From assembly GCA_910583525.1 (NCBI GenBank), contig CAJTXL010000003.1:62001-126000 (forward strand): a stretch of 64,000 bases of DNA, written 5' to 3'. The position numbers and the translations under genes are program-made. This stretch comes from an uncultured Muribaculaceae bacterium (GTDB lineage: Bacteria > Bacteroidota > Bacteroidia > Bacteroidales > Muribaculaceae). Below, piece by piece: positions 42,426 through 50,435 of this stretch. The notes below the pieces were generated by a model, which did not search any database, was not told the origin of the DNA, and worked only from the letters and a program-made list of their open reading frames with translations. Each line of letters opens with the position of its first letter. The stretch's first letter is position 1.

Positions 42426-44416
42426 ATTTCGACCGTCAGCGTCAGGCGGTAGTTACGCTTGGGCATCGGATAGTTTATGATTACGTCGTAGTCCTGGGCG
42501 AAGACGTTGTTGACTTCGAGGAGAGCTCGGAGCTTTACGCGCTTGAAAGTGAAGTCGCGGCTCAGCGACAAGTCGGTGGTATACCAGGGCTGTGTGTAGT
42601 TGTAGCGTATGTTTTCCTGCTGGTTGTAGCGCTCGCCCACGTAGATATACGAGCAGTTGAAGTTCCACAGCCGCCATGTGGCGTTGAGCACCGCCGAGCC
42701 GGAGTGGCGCGGTATGTAGGGTATCTGGTCGCGGTAGTAGTTGTCGGCAGGGTTGGTGACGTCGATTGCGCGTTGGAATGTGTATTGTCCGCGGAGCGTC
42801 ACAAACAGCCTGTCGGCCGGATTGACCGTGATGAGCGCTGATATGTCGACACCTTTTATGTCGACCACGCCCAGGTTCAGCATAGTCCAGCGGAACTGCT
42901 GGCCTTTCGGATAGGCAACAATCTTGTCCTTCACGAGGTTTATGTAGCCGTCGGCGCTGACACGTGCCGCCGAGATGAAGCCCTTGCCGCTGTGCTCGTA
43001 GAGCAGGCCGAGGTTATATTGTGTCACCCGTTCGGGGTTGAGTTTGCTGTTGCCCATGTCGGCATAGTAGAGGTCGTTGAACGTGGGCATGCGGAACGAG
43101 CGCTTGACGAAGGCACGCACCGAAAAGTCGCGGTTGCGCAGAGGGTTGCCGCTCAGATAGATGGCCGGGGTGAACACGTGCTTGTCGGCCGGCGACTGCT
43201 GTCCGCGCAGTTTGTCGTGTATGAAAGTGCCCATGGCCGACGCTTGCGCCTTGAAACGTTTGAGGTTCAGCGACGTAGCCGCCGACAGCATGTGCGAAAA
43301 GCGGTCGGGGCGTGCGAAGTTGTACATGTCGGCGTCGAGGGCGTTCCATTGAAAGTCGTAGCTTGCCGACACGCGCCACTGCGGCATGATTTGATACTCG
43401 TTGGCCGTGGAGATGTAAAACTCGCGCTGCCTGTAGAGGTTGTCGATTTTTATCTGCTTGTCGTCGTTGTTGACATAGTGCGTGCGGTAGAACGAATATT
43501 TGACGTTCGCCAGCGTGGTGAAGCGCCCTATGTTTTTGGTGAAACTGCCTTGGGCGAAAGAATTGTTGTCCCACACGCGTTCGCCTCGGCGCCACACGTT
43601 GTTGACGATGGCGCCGGGAATGCCGCGCTCCGAATCGTAGTGATATACCTTGAAGTGCCACTCGCCGCCGTCGATATCGCCGTTGAAGTTCAGCTCGGTA
43701 CGCAGGGCGTTGATGTCGCCGTTCTGCCGTGTCGCCGTGGTGTCGTAGGCTACTTCTCCGGCAGGATTCACACGCCGGTAGCGAAACTTGTACTTGCCGC
43801 TTGAGTTGACCCATTCGGCGCTAAGCGAAGCGTTTACGCGGCGCCCGAGCCTCAGTTCGACCAGTGCCGACGGGTTGATGAGGTCGAACGAGCCGGTGCG
43901 CACGGTGCCGCGCACATGGTATGTCTCGCCCGGAGCGAAGCGAGGCGTGCGTGTGCGTATATATATCGTGCCGGCAGAGCCGAAGTCGCGCGCCGGCTGC
44001 AAAATCTCGCTTTTCTGTCCGTTGTATAGAGAGATGGCCTCTACGTTGTCGAGTGAGAACTGGCCGAGGTCGATTTGGCCGTTCTGCGCGTTGCCAAGCT
44101 CCACGCCGTCGTAGACCACGCCGGTGTGGTGGGTGCCCATCGAGCGGATGTTGACGGTCTTGATACCGCCGACACCGCCGTAGTCCTTCACCTGGACGCC
44201 CGAGAAGTAGCGCAGCGCGTCGGCGACGCTTTGGCTGTTGAGGCGCCGCAGTTCTTCACCGCCGAGGCGCTGCACGGGTATCACCTCGACAGGTGGACGC
44301 GTGGCCGTGACAACCACTTCGCGCAGCTCGGTGGCTGTCGTGTCGACAACCTCAGTAGCCCTGACACATAGGGCTGCGCAGAGGCAAAGTATTGATATGT
44401 ATATTTTGGCTCGCAT
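42422..44416 (-). CDS. btuB: BtuB-type TonB-dependent vitamin B12 transporter
   Basis: The start at 44416 (M-R-A-K-I-Y-I-S) gives 664 residues with a proper signal peptide; a longer frame would run through the riboswitch terminator. Near the mature N-terminus is a TonB-box-like E-L-R-E-V-V-V-T-A-T-R, then a plug (S-V-A-D-A-L-R-Y-F-S-G-V-Q-V, R-S-M-G-T-H-H-T-G-V) and a barrel that ends Y-R-L-T-L-T-V-E-I. Size fits BtuB and is much smaller than SusC. It imports cobalamin and other corrinoids across the outer membrane. It is first in the operon, with a cobalamin riboswitch and terminator in its leader. Confidence 0.92.
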   Translation of the reverse strand: MRAKIYISILCLCAALCVRATEVVDTTATELREVVVTATRPPVEVIPVQRLGGEELRRLNSQSVADALRYFSGVQVKDYGGVGGIKTVNIRSMGTHHTGVVYDGVELGNAQNGQIDLGQFSLDNVEAISLYNGQKSEILQPARDFGSAGTIYIRTRTPRFAPGETYHVRGTVRTGSFDLINPSALVELRLGRRVNASLSAEWVNSSGKYKFRYRRVNPAGEVAYDTTATRQNGDINALRTELNFNGDIDGGEWHFKVYHYDSERGIPGAIVNNVWRRGERVWDNNSFAQGSFTKNIGRFTTLANVKYSFYRTHYVNNDDKQIKIDNLYRQREFYISTANEYQIMPQWRVSASYDFQWNALDADMYNFARPDRFSHMLSAATSLNLKRFKAQASAMGTFIHDKLRGQQSPADKHVFTPAIYLSGNPLRNRDFSVRAFVKRSFRMPTFNDLYYADMGNSKLNPERVTQYNLGLLYEHSGKGFISAARVSADGYINLVKDKIVAYPKGQQFRWTMLNLGVVDIKGVDISALITVNPADRLFVTLRGQYTFQRAIDVTNPADNYYRDQIPYIPRHSGSAVLNATWRLWNFNCSYIYVGERYNQQENIRYNYTQPWYTTDLSLSRDFTFKRVKLRALLEVNNVFAQDYDVIINYPMPKRNYRLTLTVEI

Positions 44417-44452
44417 AGCGTTATGTCGGTTTATCGTTGTGCCATGCGCGAC

Positions 44453-44490
44453 AAAAAAACATCCCGACGGCACATCTGCGCTGTCGGGAC
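44453..44490 (-). terminator. Riboswitch-linked intrinsic terminator
   Basis: Reading the minus strand, TCCCGAC and GTCGGGA form a stem around a 14-base loop and are followed by TG and seven T residues. It lies between the cobalamin aptamer and the btuB start, so B12 binding probably favours this terminator and shuts the operon. Confidence 0.85.
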
Positions 44491-44572
44491 GGTATACTTT
44501 GGCAGAGGCCGCACTTCGGCGTCCTCAAACTCGTTCAGCCCATAATCCCGTAGGCGCTCGTGAATATTATGT

Positions 44573-44760
44573 GCAAAGGCAGGTCTTCTGACTCGTCCCG
44601 GCAGAGCATTGCGTCTTCTCAAAGCCTTTTGGCTTCAATGACAGGTTGAATGCTCGCCTTTTTGATGGGGACTCACAGCAGCGGGTACTGTCCGCGACTT
44701 TCACGCGGTTCCCTTTTGATGCCCTTTCACGACCGGCTCTTCGGTCCGGGCAACCTTTGC
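44573..44760 (-). promoter_or_regulatory. Cobalamin riboswitch aptamer
   Basis: On the minus strand the leader carries the B12 box AGTCAGAAGACCTGCC (44578-44593) near its 3' end. P1 is formed by GCAAAGG (5') and CCTTTGC (3'). GGTTGCCCGGACC opens the 5' part, and the core AAAGGGAACCGCGTGAAAGT with GCGGACAGTACCCGCTGCTG is the conserved B12 core. These elements define an AdoCbl-type class I aptamer. It controls the five genes from btuB to 35435. Confidence 0.95.
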
Positions 44761-44764
44761 GATG

Positions 44765-44772
44765 CAAAATTA
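44765..44772 (-). promoter_or_regulatory. -7 box for the B12 operon
   Basis: TAATTTTG on the minus strand lies just before the aptamer, so the RNA would start at or a few bases before P1. No good TTG is found 19-21 bases further up. Confidence 0.5.
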
Positions 44773-44836
44773 CGAAAAAATTCCGTATTCATTGAAAATA
44801 GCTCTCAAAAAAATATTTTATCCTGAAATTAATGCG

Positions 44837-44844
44837 TAACTTTG
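44837..44844 (+). promoter_or_regulatory. -7 box for the endonuclease/phosphatase-fold gene
   Basis: TAACTTTG fits the Bacteroidota -7 consensus and is 31 bases before the ATG at 44876. The -33 region is only AT-rich without a clear TTG. The interval to the divergent B12 promoter is short (about 65 bases). Confidence 0.5.
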
Positions 44845-44875
44845 TCGGCACAACAGGCCTCAGACCATCGAAAAC

Positions 44876-45925
44876 ATGAAGAAATTATTGATTTTTGCCC
44901 TTGCGGCATTGATGTTGGCGACACTTGGCGTGCCGTCGGTTTCTGCACAATCAGCCGGCCGGCGCATACAGGTAGCCGGTATCGCATTCTATAATTGGGA
45001 AAACCTCTTCGACACCATCCCCAACAACCCCGAAGGGCGCGACGAGGAGTTCACGCCCAAAGGACAGCGTCAATGGGACGGCCGCAAATATTGGGAGAAA
45101 GTCGGCAACCTCGCCTACGCCATCTCGCAGTTTGCTACAAAGACCACACCTATAGGTCCGGCAATAATCGGTGTTTCTGAAATCGAGAACCGCTCGGTGA
45201 TGGAAGACGTCGTAAACCAGCCGGCTCTCAAAAAATGGAATCTCCAAGTGGTGCACCACGACAGCCCCGACGCTCGTGGCGTCGATGTCGGTCTGCTCTA
45301 CAATCCCCGATACTTCAAGCTCGAAGGCGTAACCAACCACCGGCTTACGGCCGTGCCTTTCCGCACTCGCGACCAAATGTGCGTCGTTGGCTCGCTCATG
45401 GGCCAGCGCATAGCCGTAATAGTAAACCACTGGCCCTCGCGCATCGGTGGGCAGGAGCGCTCCGAGCCTAACCGCGTGGCCGCCGCAGAACTCAGCAAAA
45501 GCATCGCCGACTCGCTTTGGCGCATCGACCCCAACATAGGCGTGATAGTGATGGGCGACCTTAACGACGACCCGCAGGACAAATCATGCGCCAAAATCCT
45601 CGGCGCAGCCAAAGACCCCGACGGAGTAGCCGCCCACGGTTTCTACAACCCGTGGTGGCGCAAGCTCGACAGCGGCGTCGGCACGCTCGCTTACAAGAGC
45701 CAGTGGAATCTCTTCGACCAAATCATCCTGTCGGGCAACCTCGTCAACTGCGACGACAACCAATGGAAATACTACGAAGCAAAAGTGCTCAACTTCGACT
45801 TCCTCAAAGACAAAGAGGGCAACCGCCAAGGATACCCCAAACGCACTTATTCGGCAGGGTCCTACCTCGGCGGATACTCCGACCACTTCCCCACCGAAGT
45901 GTTCCTACGCCGATACGTAAAATAA
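44876..45925 (+). CDS. Secreted endonuclease/exonuclease/phosphatase-family protein
   Basis: The 349-residue protein has a signal peptide (to V-S-A-Q). The EEP fold shows F-Y-N-W-E-N-L-F-D-T near 39-48, I-G-V-S-E-I-E-N (metal Glu), V-N-H-W-P-S-R (His motif), M-G-D-L-N-D-D-P (Asp-Asn pair) and the terminal Y-S-D-H-F-P (catalytic Asp-His). All catalytic residues seem present, so it should be an active metal-dependent phosphodiesterase in the periplasm or outside. Substrate may be nucleic acid or another phosphodiester; sequence does not say. It is followed by another secreted protein after 32 bases. Confidence 0.9.
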   Translation: MKKLLIFALAALMLATLGVPSVSAQSAGRRIQVAGIAFYNWENLFDTIPNNPEGRDEEFTPKGQRQWDGRKYWEKVGNLAYAISQFATKTTPIGPAIIGVSEIENRSVMEDVVNQPALKKWNLQVVHHDSPDARGVDVGLLYNPRYFKLEGVTNHRLTAVPFRTRDQMCVVGSLMGQRIAVIVNHWPSRIGGQERSEPNRVAAAELSKSIADSLWRIDPNIGVIVMGDLNDDPQDKSCAKILGAAKDPDGVAAHGFYNPWWRKLDSGVGTLAYKSQWNLFDQIILSGNLVNCDDNQWKYYEAKVLNFDFLKDKEGNRQGYPKRTYSAGSYLGGYSDHFPTEVFLRRYVK

Positions 45926-45957
45926 GAACATTATAACATCAACCAAATCAACATTTT

Positions 45958-47340
45958 ATGAAAAAAACTCTACTCTCACTTCTTGCTGCGGTTGCCTTTG
46001 GCTTCGCCGCAAGCGCCGACGAGGTCACTTTCGACTTCACGACCAATTCGTATGGCTACACTCCCGTTACAACCGGCTCTGATACCGAAGCTGACGGCTC
46101 AACTTTCGAAGAAGGTGTCATTACTGTCACAATGAACAAACTCATCGGTTCAGGCTGTCGCTTTTGGAAAACAGCAGCCGGCGCCCAGACATTCCGTGTA
46201 AATGGAGGCAGCGGCATTACCGTATCTATCGAAGGCGGCAACATCACCTCAATCGCTATGACCGGTTCAAACCTGAATGCTTTCACGGTAGACGGCTCAG
46301 TCCTCACCGACAATGCTTGGACAGGTTCCGCTTCCGCTGTAGTATTCAAGAACACCGAAAAAGACAGCAAAGGCAAAAATCTGACAGCCCAGATTAAGAC
46401 GATGGTTGTCACCTATACCGGCGGCGTGGAAGACACCCGTAAAGACGCAGGCATGGGTTTCCCCGAAGCCAAATACACCGTTGAAATGGGCAAGGCTTTC
46501 ACAGCTCCCGAGCTCACAAAGGCCACCAATGCTGCTGTGACTTACGCTTCTGACAAAGAAACCGTAGCCACCGTCGATGCCGCTACCGGCGCCGTTACAA
46601 TCGTAGGCGAAGGCACCGCTCGCATCACAGCTACCGCAGCCGAAAACACTGAGTTCAAAGCAGGCACAGCATCTTATCTTCTCACCGTAGTTGCCGGTGC
46701 TCCCGAAAACGCCATCTATTGGTCGGAACTCGGCGCAGACTTCACCTTCGAAATGAATAACATCGAAGGCCAGGAAGGCAAGACTGTATGGCAGCACGAC
46801 AAGACTTACGGTCTAAAGGCGTCTGCTTACGTCAACGGCATCCATGCAGCCATGGCTCTTGCCGTTTCGCCCGAAATCGACCTCACAAACGCCACAAGCG
46901 CCAAGCTCGACTTCAAGAACGCCTTCAACAACTACAAACTCAACAACGTAATGATTCAGCCCTCTGAGTTCGACAACTATGCAATGCTGATGATTGCCGA
47001 AAGCGGCAAGATTCTCGAAACCGAACCCCAGCCCCTCGTTACACCTCCCACCGCTTTCAGCTGGAATTTCTATAACAACGCTTCCGTATCGCTCGACCAG
47101 TATGTAGGCAAGAAAATCCAGTTCGCATTCCTCTACATCTCCACTGAAGAAGTTGCCGGCACATGGGAAGTCAAGAACATTGCCGTGACAGGCGACAAGA
47201 GCGGCATTGCAGGCATCGAAGCCGAAGCCAATGCTCCCGTTGAATACTTCAACCTCCAGGGCGTCCGCGTTGCTAACCCCGAAAACGGCCTCTTCATCCG
47301 TCGTCAGGGCAACACCGTTACCAAAGTCCTCGTGAAATAA
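45958..47340 (+). CDS. Secreted protein with Ig-like and lectin-like domains and sorting-type tail
   Basis: The 460-residue protein has a signal peptide (to A-S-A-D). A beta-domain of ~120 residues comes first. A bacterial Ig-like (BIG2-type) domain at about 165-245 follows (T-V-A-T-V-D-A-A-T-G-A-V-T-I-V-G-E-G). Residues ~255-420 look like a choice-of-anchor jelly roll (A-L-A-V-S-P-E-I-D-L and I-Q-F-A-F-L-Y-I-S-T). The end, E-Y-F-N-L-Q-G-V-R-V and G-L-F-I-R-R-Q-G-N-T-V-T-K-V, is the same kind of tail as in the 471-residue B12-operon protein. Role is unknown; surface binding or adhesion is possible. It may be co-transcribed with the EEP gene. Confidence 0.75.
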   Translation: MKKTLLSLLAAVAFGFAASADEVTFDFTTNSYGYTPVTTGSDTEADGSTFEEGVITVTMNKLIGSGCRFWKTAAGAQTFRVNGGSGITVSIEGGNITSIAMTGSNLNAFTVDGSVLTDNAWTGSASAVVFKNTEKDSKGKNLTAQIKTMVVTYTGGVEDTRKDAGMGFPEAKYTVEMGKAFTAPELTKATNAAVTYASDKETVATVDAATGAVTIVGEGTARITATAAENTEFKAGTASYLLTVVAGAPENAIYWSELGADFTFEMNNIEGQEGKTVWQHDKTYGLKASAYVNGIHAAMALAVSPEIDLTNATSAKLDFKNAFNNYKLNNVMIQPSEFDNYAMLMIAESGKILETEPQPLVTPPTAFSWNFYNNASVSLDQYVGKKIQFAFLYISTEEVAGTWEVKNIAVTGDKSGIAGIEAEANAPVEYFNLQGVRVANPENGLFIRRQGNTVTKVLVK

Positions 47341-47355
47341 ACCACACGAAAAATA

Positions 47356-47402
47356 AGCACAAAGAACGCTTCTCCACCACGGAGAGGCGTTTTTTGTGCT
47401 TA
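47356..47402 (+). terminator. Intrinsic terminator after 47340
   Basis: ACGCTTCTCC pairs with GGAGAGGCGT around a five-base loop, followed by six T. An outer AGCACAAA / TTTGTGCT pair lengthens the stem. Confidence 0.85.
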
Positions 47403-47485
47403 ATGACGCGTCGCCCCGGCAAACATCGGGCGTCTTACGGGTGTTTACATTTAAATGCACGAACACTCATCACCAGCCCGTCCAA

Positions 47486-48796
47486 ATGGATATACCCGTC
47501 ACCCCTCCGACATCTGAAGCAGGCCACACCATAGCATCATGGCTCCTCGACATAATCGACCGCGGCCTCGACTACCTCGGCCTGCAACGCCATCACCAGA
47601 CCGAAGAAATCATCTACCTCATAGTCGTGATAGCATGCGCAATCGCCATCGGATGGGTGGTGCAGAAACTCGTCTACCTGGGTCTCCGCAAATTCGTAAA
47701 GATGCGCAAAGGCACCATCGGAACCGAACTTCTGCAATGGAAAACCCTCGAAAGATGCTGCTACATAATACCGCCGCTTGTGCTGATGGCACTTGTGCCG
47801 TTCGCGTTTGAAGGCAGGCACACCACACTTGTCATAATCGAACGCATCGTAGGCATCTATGCCTTGATAGCATTCGCCATAGGGCTCGGCGGCGTATTCG
47901 ACTTCATCTTCAACCACTACAACATACACGAAAACACCCGTCGGCTACCTCTCAAAGGCATAGTAAACGTGGCCAAAGGCATACTTTGGATTGTAATAAC
48001 CATAGTGGCAGTGTCGGTGGCCTTCGACAAGTCGCCGGCGATACTCCTGACAGGGCTTGGAGCCTTCGCCGCAGCCCTTATGCTGATTTTCAAGGACTCC
48101 ATACTCGGCTTCGTGGCCGGTATACAGATGTCGCAGAACGACATGCTCCACGTAGGCGACTGGATTGTCGTGCCCTCGACAATAGCCAACGGCATCGTGC
48201 TCGACGTATCGCTCACAACGGTAAAGGTGCGCAACTGGGACAACACCATCGTCACCGTGCCGCCCTACACCCTCGTATCGGCATCCTTCCAGAACTACCG
48301 GGGCATGACCGAGAGCGGATGCCGACGCATAGTCAAGACCCTTACTATGGACCTCACCACCGTAGGGCGAATCAGCCCGGAGCACGTCGATGCAATCGTG
48401 GCAAAATACCCGGTGCTGAAACCGTTTGTCGACGGCCTGCGGAGCAAGGGCGACACCGAACAGAACGACGGCGGCCTCACACCCATAAACGGCACCATCG
48501 AGACGAATCTCGGCCTGTTCAGGGCATACACATGCCTCTACATCTACAACAATCCGATGATTAACAACACCCAACAAATACTCGTCAGGCTGATGGATGC
48601 CACATCATACGGCCTTCCGCTCGAAATATACTGCTTTACGGCAACTACCGACTGGGACAAATACGAAGCAATACAAAGCGCCATGCTCGAGCACCTCTCT
48701 ACCGCATGCGCCGACTTCGGCCTCGGCATATACTCCAGTTCGACCCTCACCGTCTCGCAAGAAGACACTGAGGCACAGCCCCAAGCCGAAGCATGA
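47486..48796 (+). CDS. MscS-family mechanosensitive ion channel
   Basis: ATG 47486 (436 residues) is chosen because the longer frame starts inside the preceding terminator. Transmembrane segments appear at about 33-55 (I-I-Y-L-I-V-V-I-A-C-A-I-A-I-G-W), 90-110, 120-140 and 160-185. The MscS pore and beta domain follow: L-T-G-L-G-A-F-A-A-A-L-M-L-I-F, then G-D-W-I-V-V-P-S and T-V-K-V-R-N-W-D-N-T. It opens under membrane tension and protects against osmotic downshock. The N-terminal extra helix makes it a mid-size (YbdG-like) member. A perfect palindrome follows the gene. Confidence 0.92.
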   Translation: MDIPVTPPTSEAGHTIASWLLDIIDRGLDYLGLQRHHQTEEIIYLIVVIACAIAIGWVVQKLVYLGLRKFVKMRKGTIGTELLQWKTLERCCYIIPPLVLMALVPFAFEGRHTTLVIIERIVGIYALIAFAIGLGGVFDFIFNHYNIHENTRRLPLKGIVNVAKGILWIVITIVAVSVAFDKSPAILLTGLGAFAAALMLIFKDSILGFVAGIQMSQNDMLHVGDWIVVPSTIANGIVLDVSLTTVKVRNWDNTIVTVPPYTLVSASFQNYRGMTESGCRRIVKTLTMDLTTVGRISPEHVDAIVAKYPVLKPFVDGLRSKGDTEQNDGGLTPINGTIETNLGLFRAYTCLYIYNNPMINNTQQILVRLMDATSYGLPLEIYCFTATTDWDKYEAIQSAMLEHLSTACADFGLGIYSSSTLTVSQEDTEAQPQAEA

Positions 48797-48808
48797 CAAC
48801 CCACCATG

Positions 48809-48850
48809 TACACGAAAGACAGATAGGCATGCCTATCTGTCTTTCGTGTA
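48809..48850. terminator. Perfect 42-base palindrome, bidirectional terminator
   Basis: TACACGAAAGACAGATAGGC starts a 21-base arm whose reverse complement follows without a spacer. It lies between mscS and the convergent tRNA-Arg, and its right edge touches the tRNA 3' end. No long T run is present, so termination strength is uncertain. Confidence 0.6.
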
Positions 48851-48920
48851 CCCCGGAGCGGAATCGAACCGCTATCAAAAGTTTAGGAAACTTCTATTCT
48901 ATCCGTTGAACTACCGGGGC
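48849..48920 (-). tRNA. tRNA-Arg (anticodon CCT)
   Basis: On the minus strand a cloverleaf forms. The acceptor is GCCCCGG/CCGGGGT. The D arm has TTCAACGGATAGAA. The anticodon stem GAAGT/ACTTT encloses TTCCTAA with anticodon CCT. The T arm is GCGGTTCGATTCCGC. The discriminator is A, and CCA is not encoded. It reads AGG. Confidence 0.95.
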
Positions 48921-48972
48921 GCTATGTCTTATTTCTGCAATCGGGGATATACAACCCTAACCGTTTATTTGT

Positions 48973-49135
48973 GATGTGTGTCATAATTTGAAATGTAGGG
49001 ACGTGCCTTTGGCACGTAAATACGAAAATACGTCTGTATCGACCTATTCGTATGCGTCTGTCTATCACGCTACATGCCAAAGGCATGTCCCTACATTTTT
49101 TGTGTCATTGAAAATTTTACAATCATGACACATCA
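48973..49135. repeat. Foldback repeat between two tRNA genes
   Basis: ATGTAGGGACGTGCC (48993) faces GGCATGTCCCTACAT (49083-49097). An outer pair GATGTGTGTCATAATT / AATCATGACACATC extends the arms. ATGTAGGGACATGCC also occurs at 11874. The central part contains TACGAAAATACG and TCGTATGCG. No coding potential is seen. Confidence 0.65.
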
Positions 49136-49192
49136 TCACAATTTCCCGGGTATTCGGCCTGCGTCGAAATGCACCCGAATGCTTTTTGTCTC

Positions 49193-49239
49193 AAAAAAAG
49201 AATGAGAAACGAAATCCGAAGATTAACATTTCTCATTCT
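49193..49239 (-). terminator. Terminator of tRNA-Asp
   Basis: On the minus strand GAATGAGAAA and TTTCTCATTC pair around an ~19-base loop and are followed by seven T residues. Confidence 0.8.
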
Positions 49240-49252
49240 CCTCTCTCCTCTG

Positions 49253-49326
49253 CGGTGCGGACGGGACTCGAACCCGCGACCTCCGGCGTGACAGGCCGGC
49301 ATTCTAACCAGCTGAACTACCGCACC
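49253..49326 (-). tRNA. tRNA-Asp (anticodon GTC)
   Basis: Minus-strand cloverleaf: acceptor GGTGCGG/CCGCACC with discriminator G, D arm GTTCAGCTGGTTAGAAT, anticodon stem GCCGG/CCGG[C] around the loop with GTC, T arm GCGGGTTCGAGTCCCGT. CCA is not fully encoded. Confidence 0.95.
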
Positions 49327-49491
49327 TTGGCTCTGCTTTCGCGGTTGCTTTAGCAAGAGAGACATCAGCTTTTCGCTTTTGCGATGCAAAGTTACCACCA
49401 CTTTTTCATTCCACCAAATTTTTTTGAAAAAAAATGCACACCCACAAGATTTTTATCCTTTTTGGATATGATTTTGGAATAAAAGGCTTGC

Positions 49492-50223
49492 CTATTCGCC
49501 GAATTCGCGCAACACATCAAGACTTTTCAGTGATGCGAGAGGCGACAAATGCAACGAGTAATACGACAAAACAAGGTCGAGCGCGCGCCTGCGCCCGTAA
49601 CGGTCGAGCGGCAGATGGCAGGCCGAAGCATAGTCGGCGCGGCTCAGCGCCATAAGCACGGTGCACTCGTCACCACGCAGAAAATCGGCGTGGAGCGGAG
49701 CCGTCGAACGGAAACGGGCCTCGCGAAGGTCAAACAACGTCCCTCGGCGATAATCTTTGAGTTGCGGAGCTATGCCGGCAAAATGGGTGAGCCTGAATAA
49801 GAACACCAGATGGAAGTTTGCCACGGCACGCGCATCGTCGAGCGCCGCAAGCGCCTCGACAGAGCCGAAAAGAAAGTCCGACAAGGTGCTGTCTGGCTGC
49901 GAGCGGCGGAGCAGCACGTCGAGCGCTTCGGCAAGGAACATCGCCGTCACCACTTTGGCAGGCGACGGGCTCAGTGCCAACGATGCCGGCAACGCGCGCA
50001 CATCGCGTATCGACAATATGTCGCGTCCGGGTCTGATGTCACTGACACCCTCAAACACGCACAATGGTGCCGTAAGCGCACGTCGACGCCTGCCTTCGCG
50101 GCTCACGGCCGCCGGAACGGCAAACGTGACACGGCCAAGTTCACGGCTCCATGCCGACAGCAGGTTTTTGCTGTCGCTGAGCTTTACCGTCCGCAGGGCT
50201 ATGCAAACCAATGGCGTATACAT
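49492..50223 (-). CDS. recO: DNA repair protein RecO
   Basis: The 243-residue protein has the RecO layout: N-terminal OB fold (V-C-I-A-L-R-T-V-K-L-S-D-S-K-N-L-L, then G-R-V-T-F-A-V-P) and a helical C-terminal part (F-L-F-R-L-T-H-F-A-G-I-A-P). Zn-binding cysteines seen in some relatives are absent. RecO helps load RecA onto SSB-coated DNA in gap repair. It is divergent from greA, with about 210 bases between. tRNA-Asp lies downstream on the same strand. Confidence 0.88.
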   Translation of the reverse strand: MYTPLVCIALRTVKLSDSKNLLSAWSRELGRVTFAVPAAVSREGRRRRALTAPLCVFEGVSDIRPGRDILSIRDVRALPASLALSPSPAKVVTAMFLAEALDVLLRRSQPDSTLSDFLFGSVEALAALDDARAVANFHLVFLFRLTHFAGIAPQLKDYRRGTLFDLREARFRSTAPLHADFLRGDECTVLMALSRADYASACHLPLDRYGRRRALDLVLSYYSLHLSPLASLKSLDVLREFGE

Positions 50224-50288
50224 ATTGTAAAGTTACACAAATATATAAGGCAATCGCATCTTTTTAACCAATATTAAGCATATCGGGG

Positions 50289-50319
50289 CTTGCCTTATGC
50301 AAAAAAGTGCCTACCTTTG
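50289..50319 (+). promoter_or_regulatory. Promoter of greA
   Basis: CTTG (TTG at 50290-50292) and TACCTTTG (50312-50319) are separated by 19 bases. The leader to the greA ATG is ~110 bases and contains a C/G-rich part (GACCGCGGCCACGCCGTC) without an assigned role. Confidence 0.7.
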
Positions 50320-50435
50320 CCATTGAAAATTTACATCCTTAATCTATGGAGGACTCGACCGCGGCCACGCCGTCAAAGTTGAGTTTCCTTTATTTTTTTA
50401 TGTTTCTTTAAACAACCTCTTAAAACGCAAGAACC

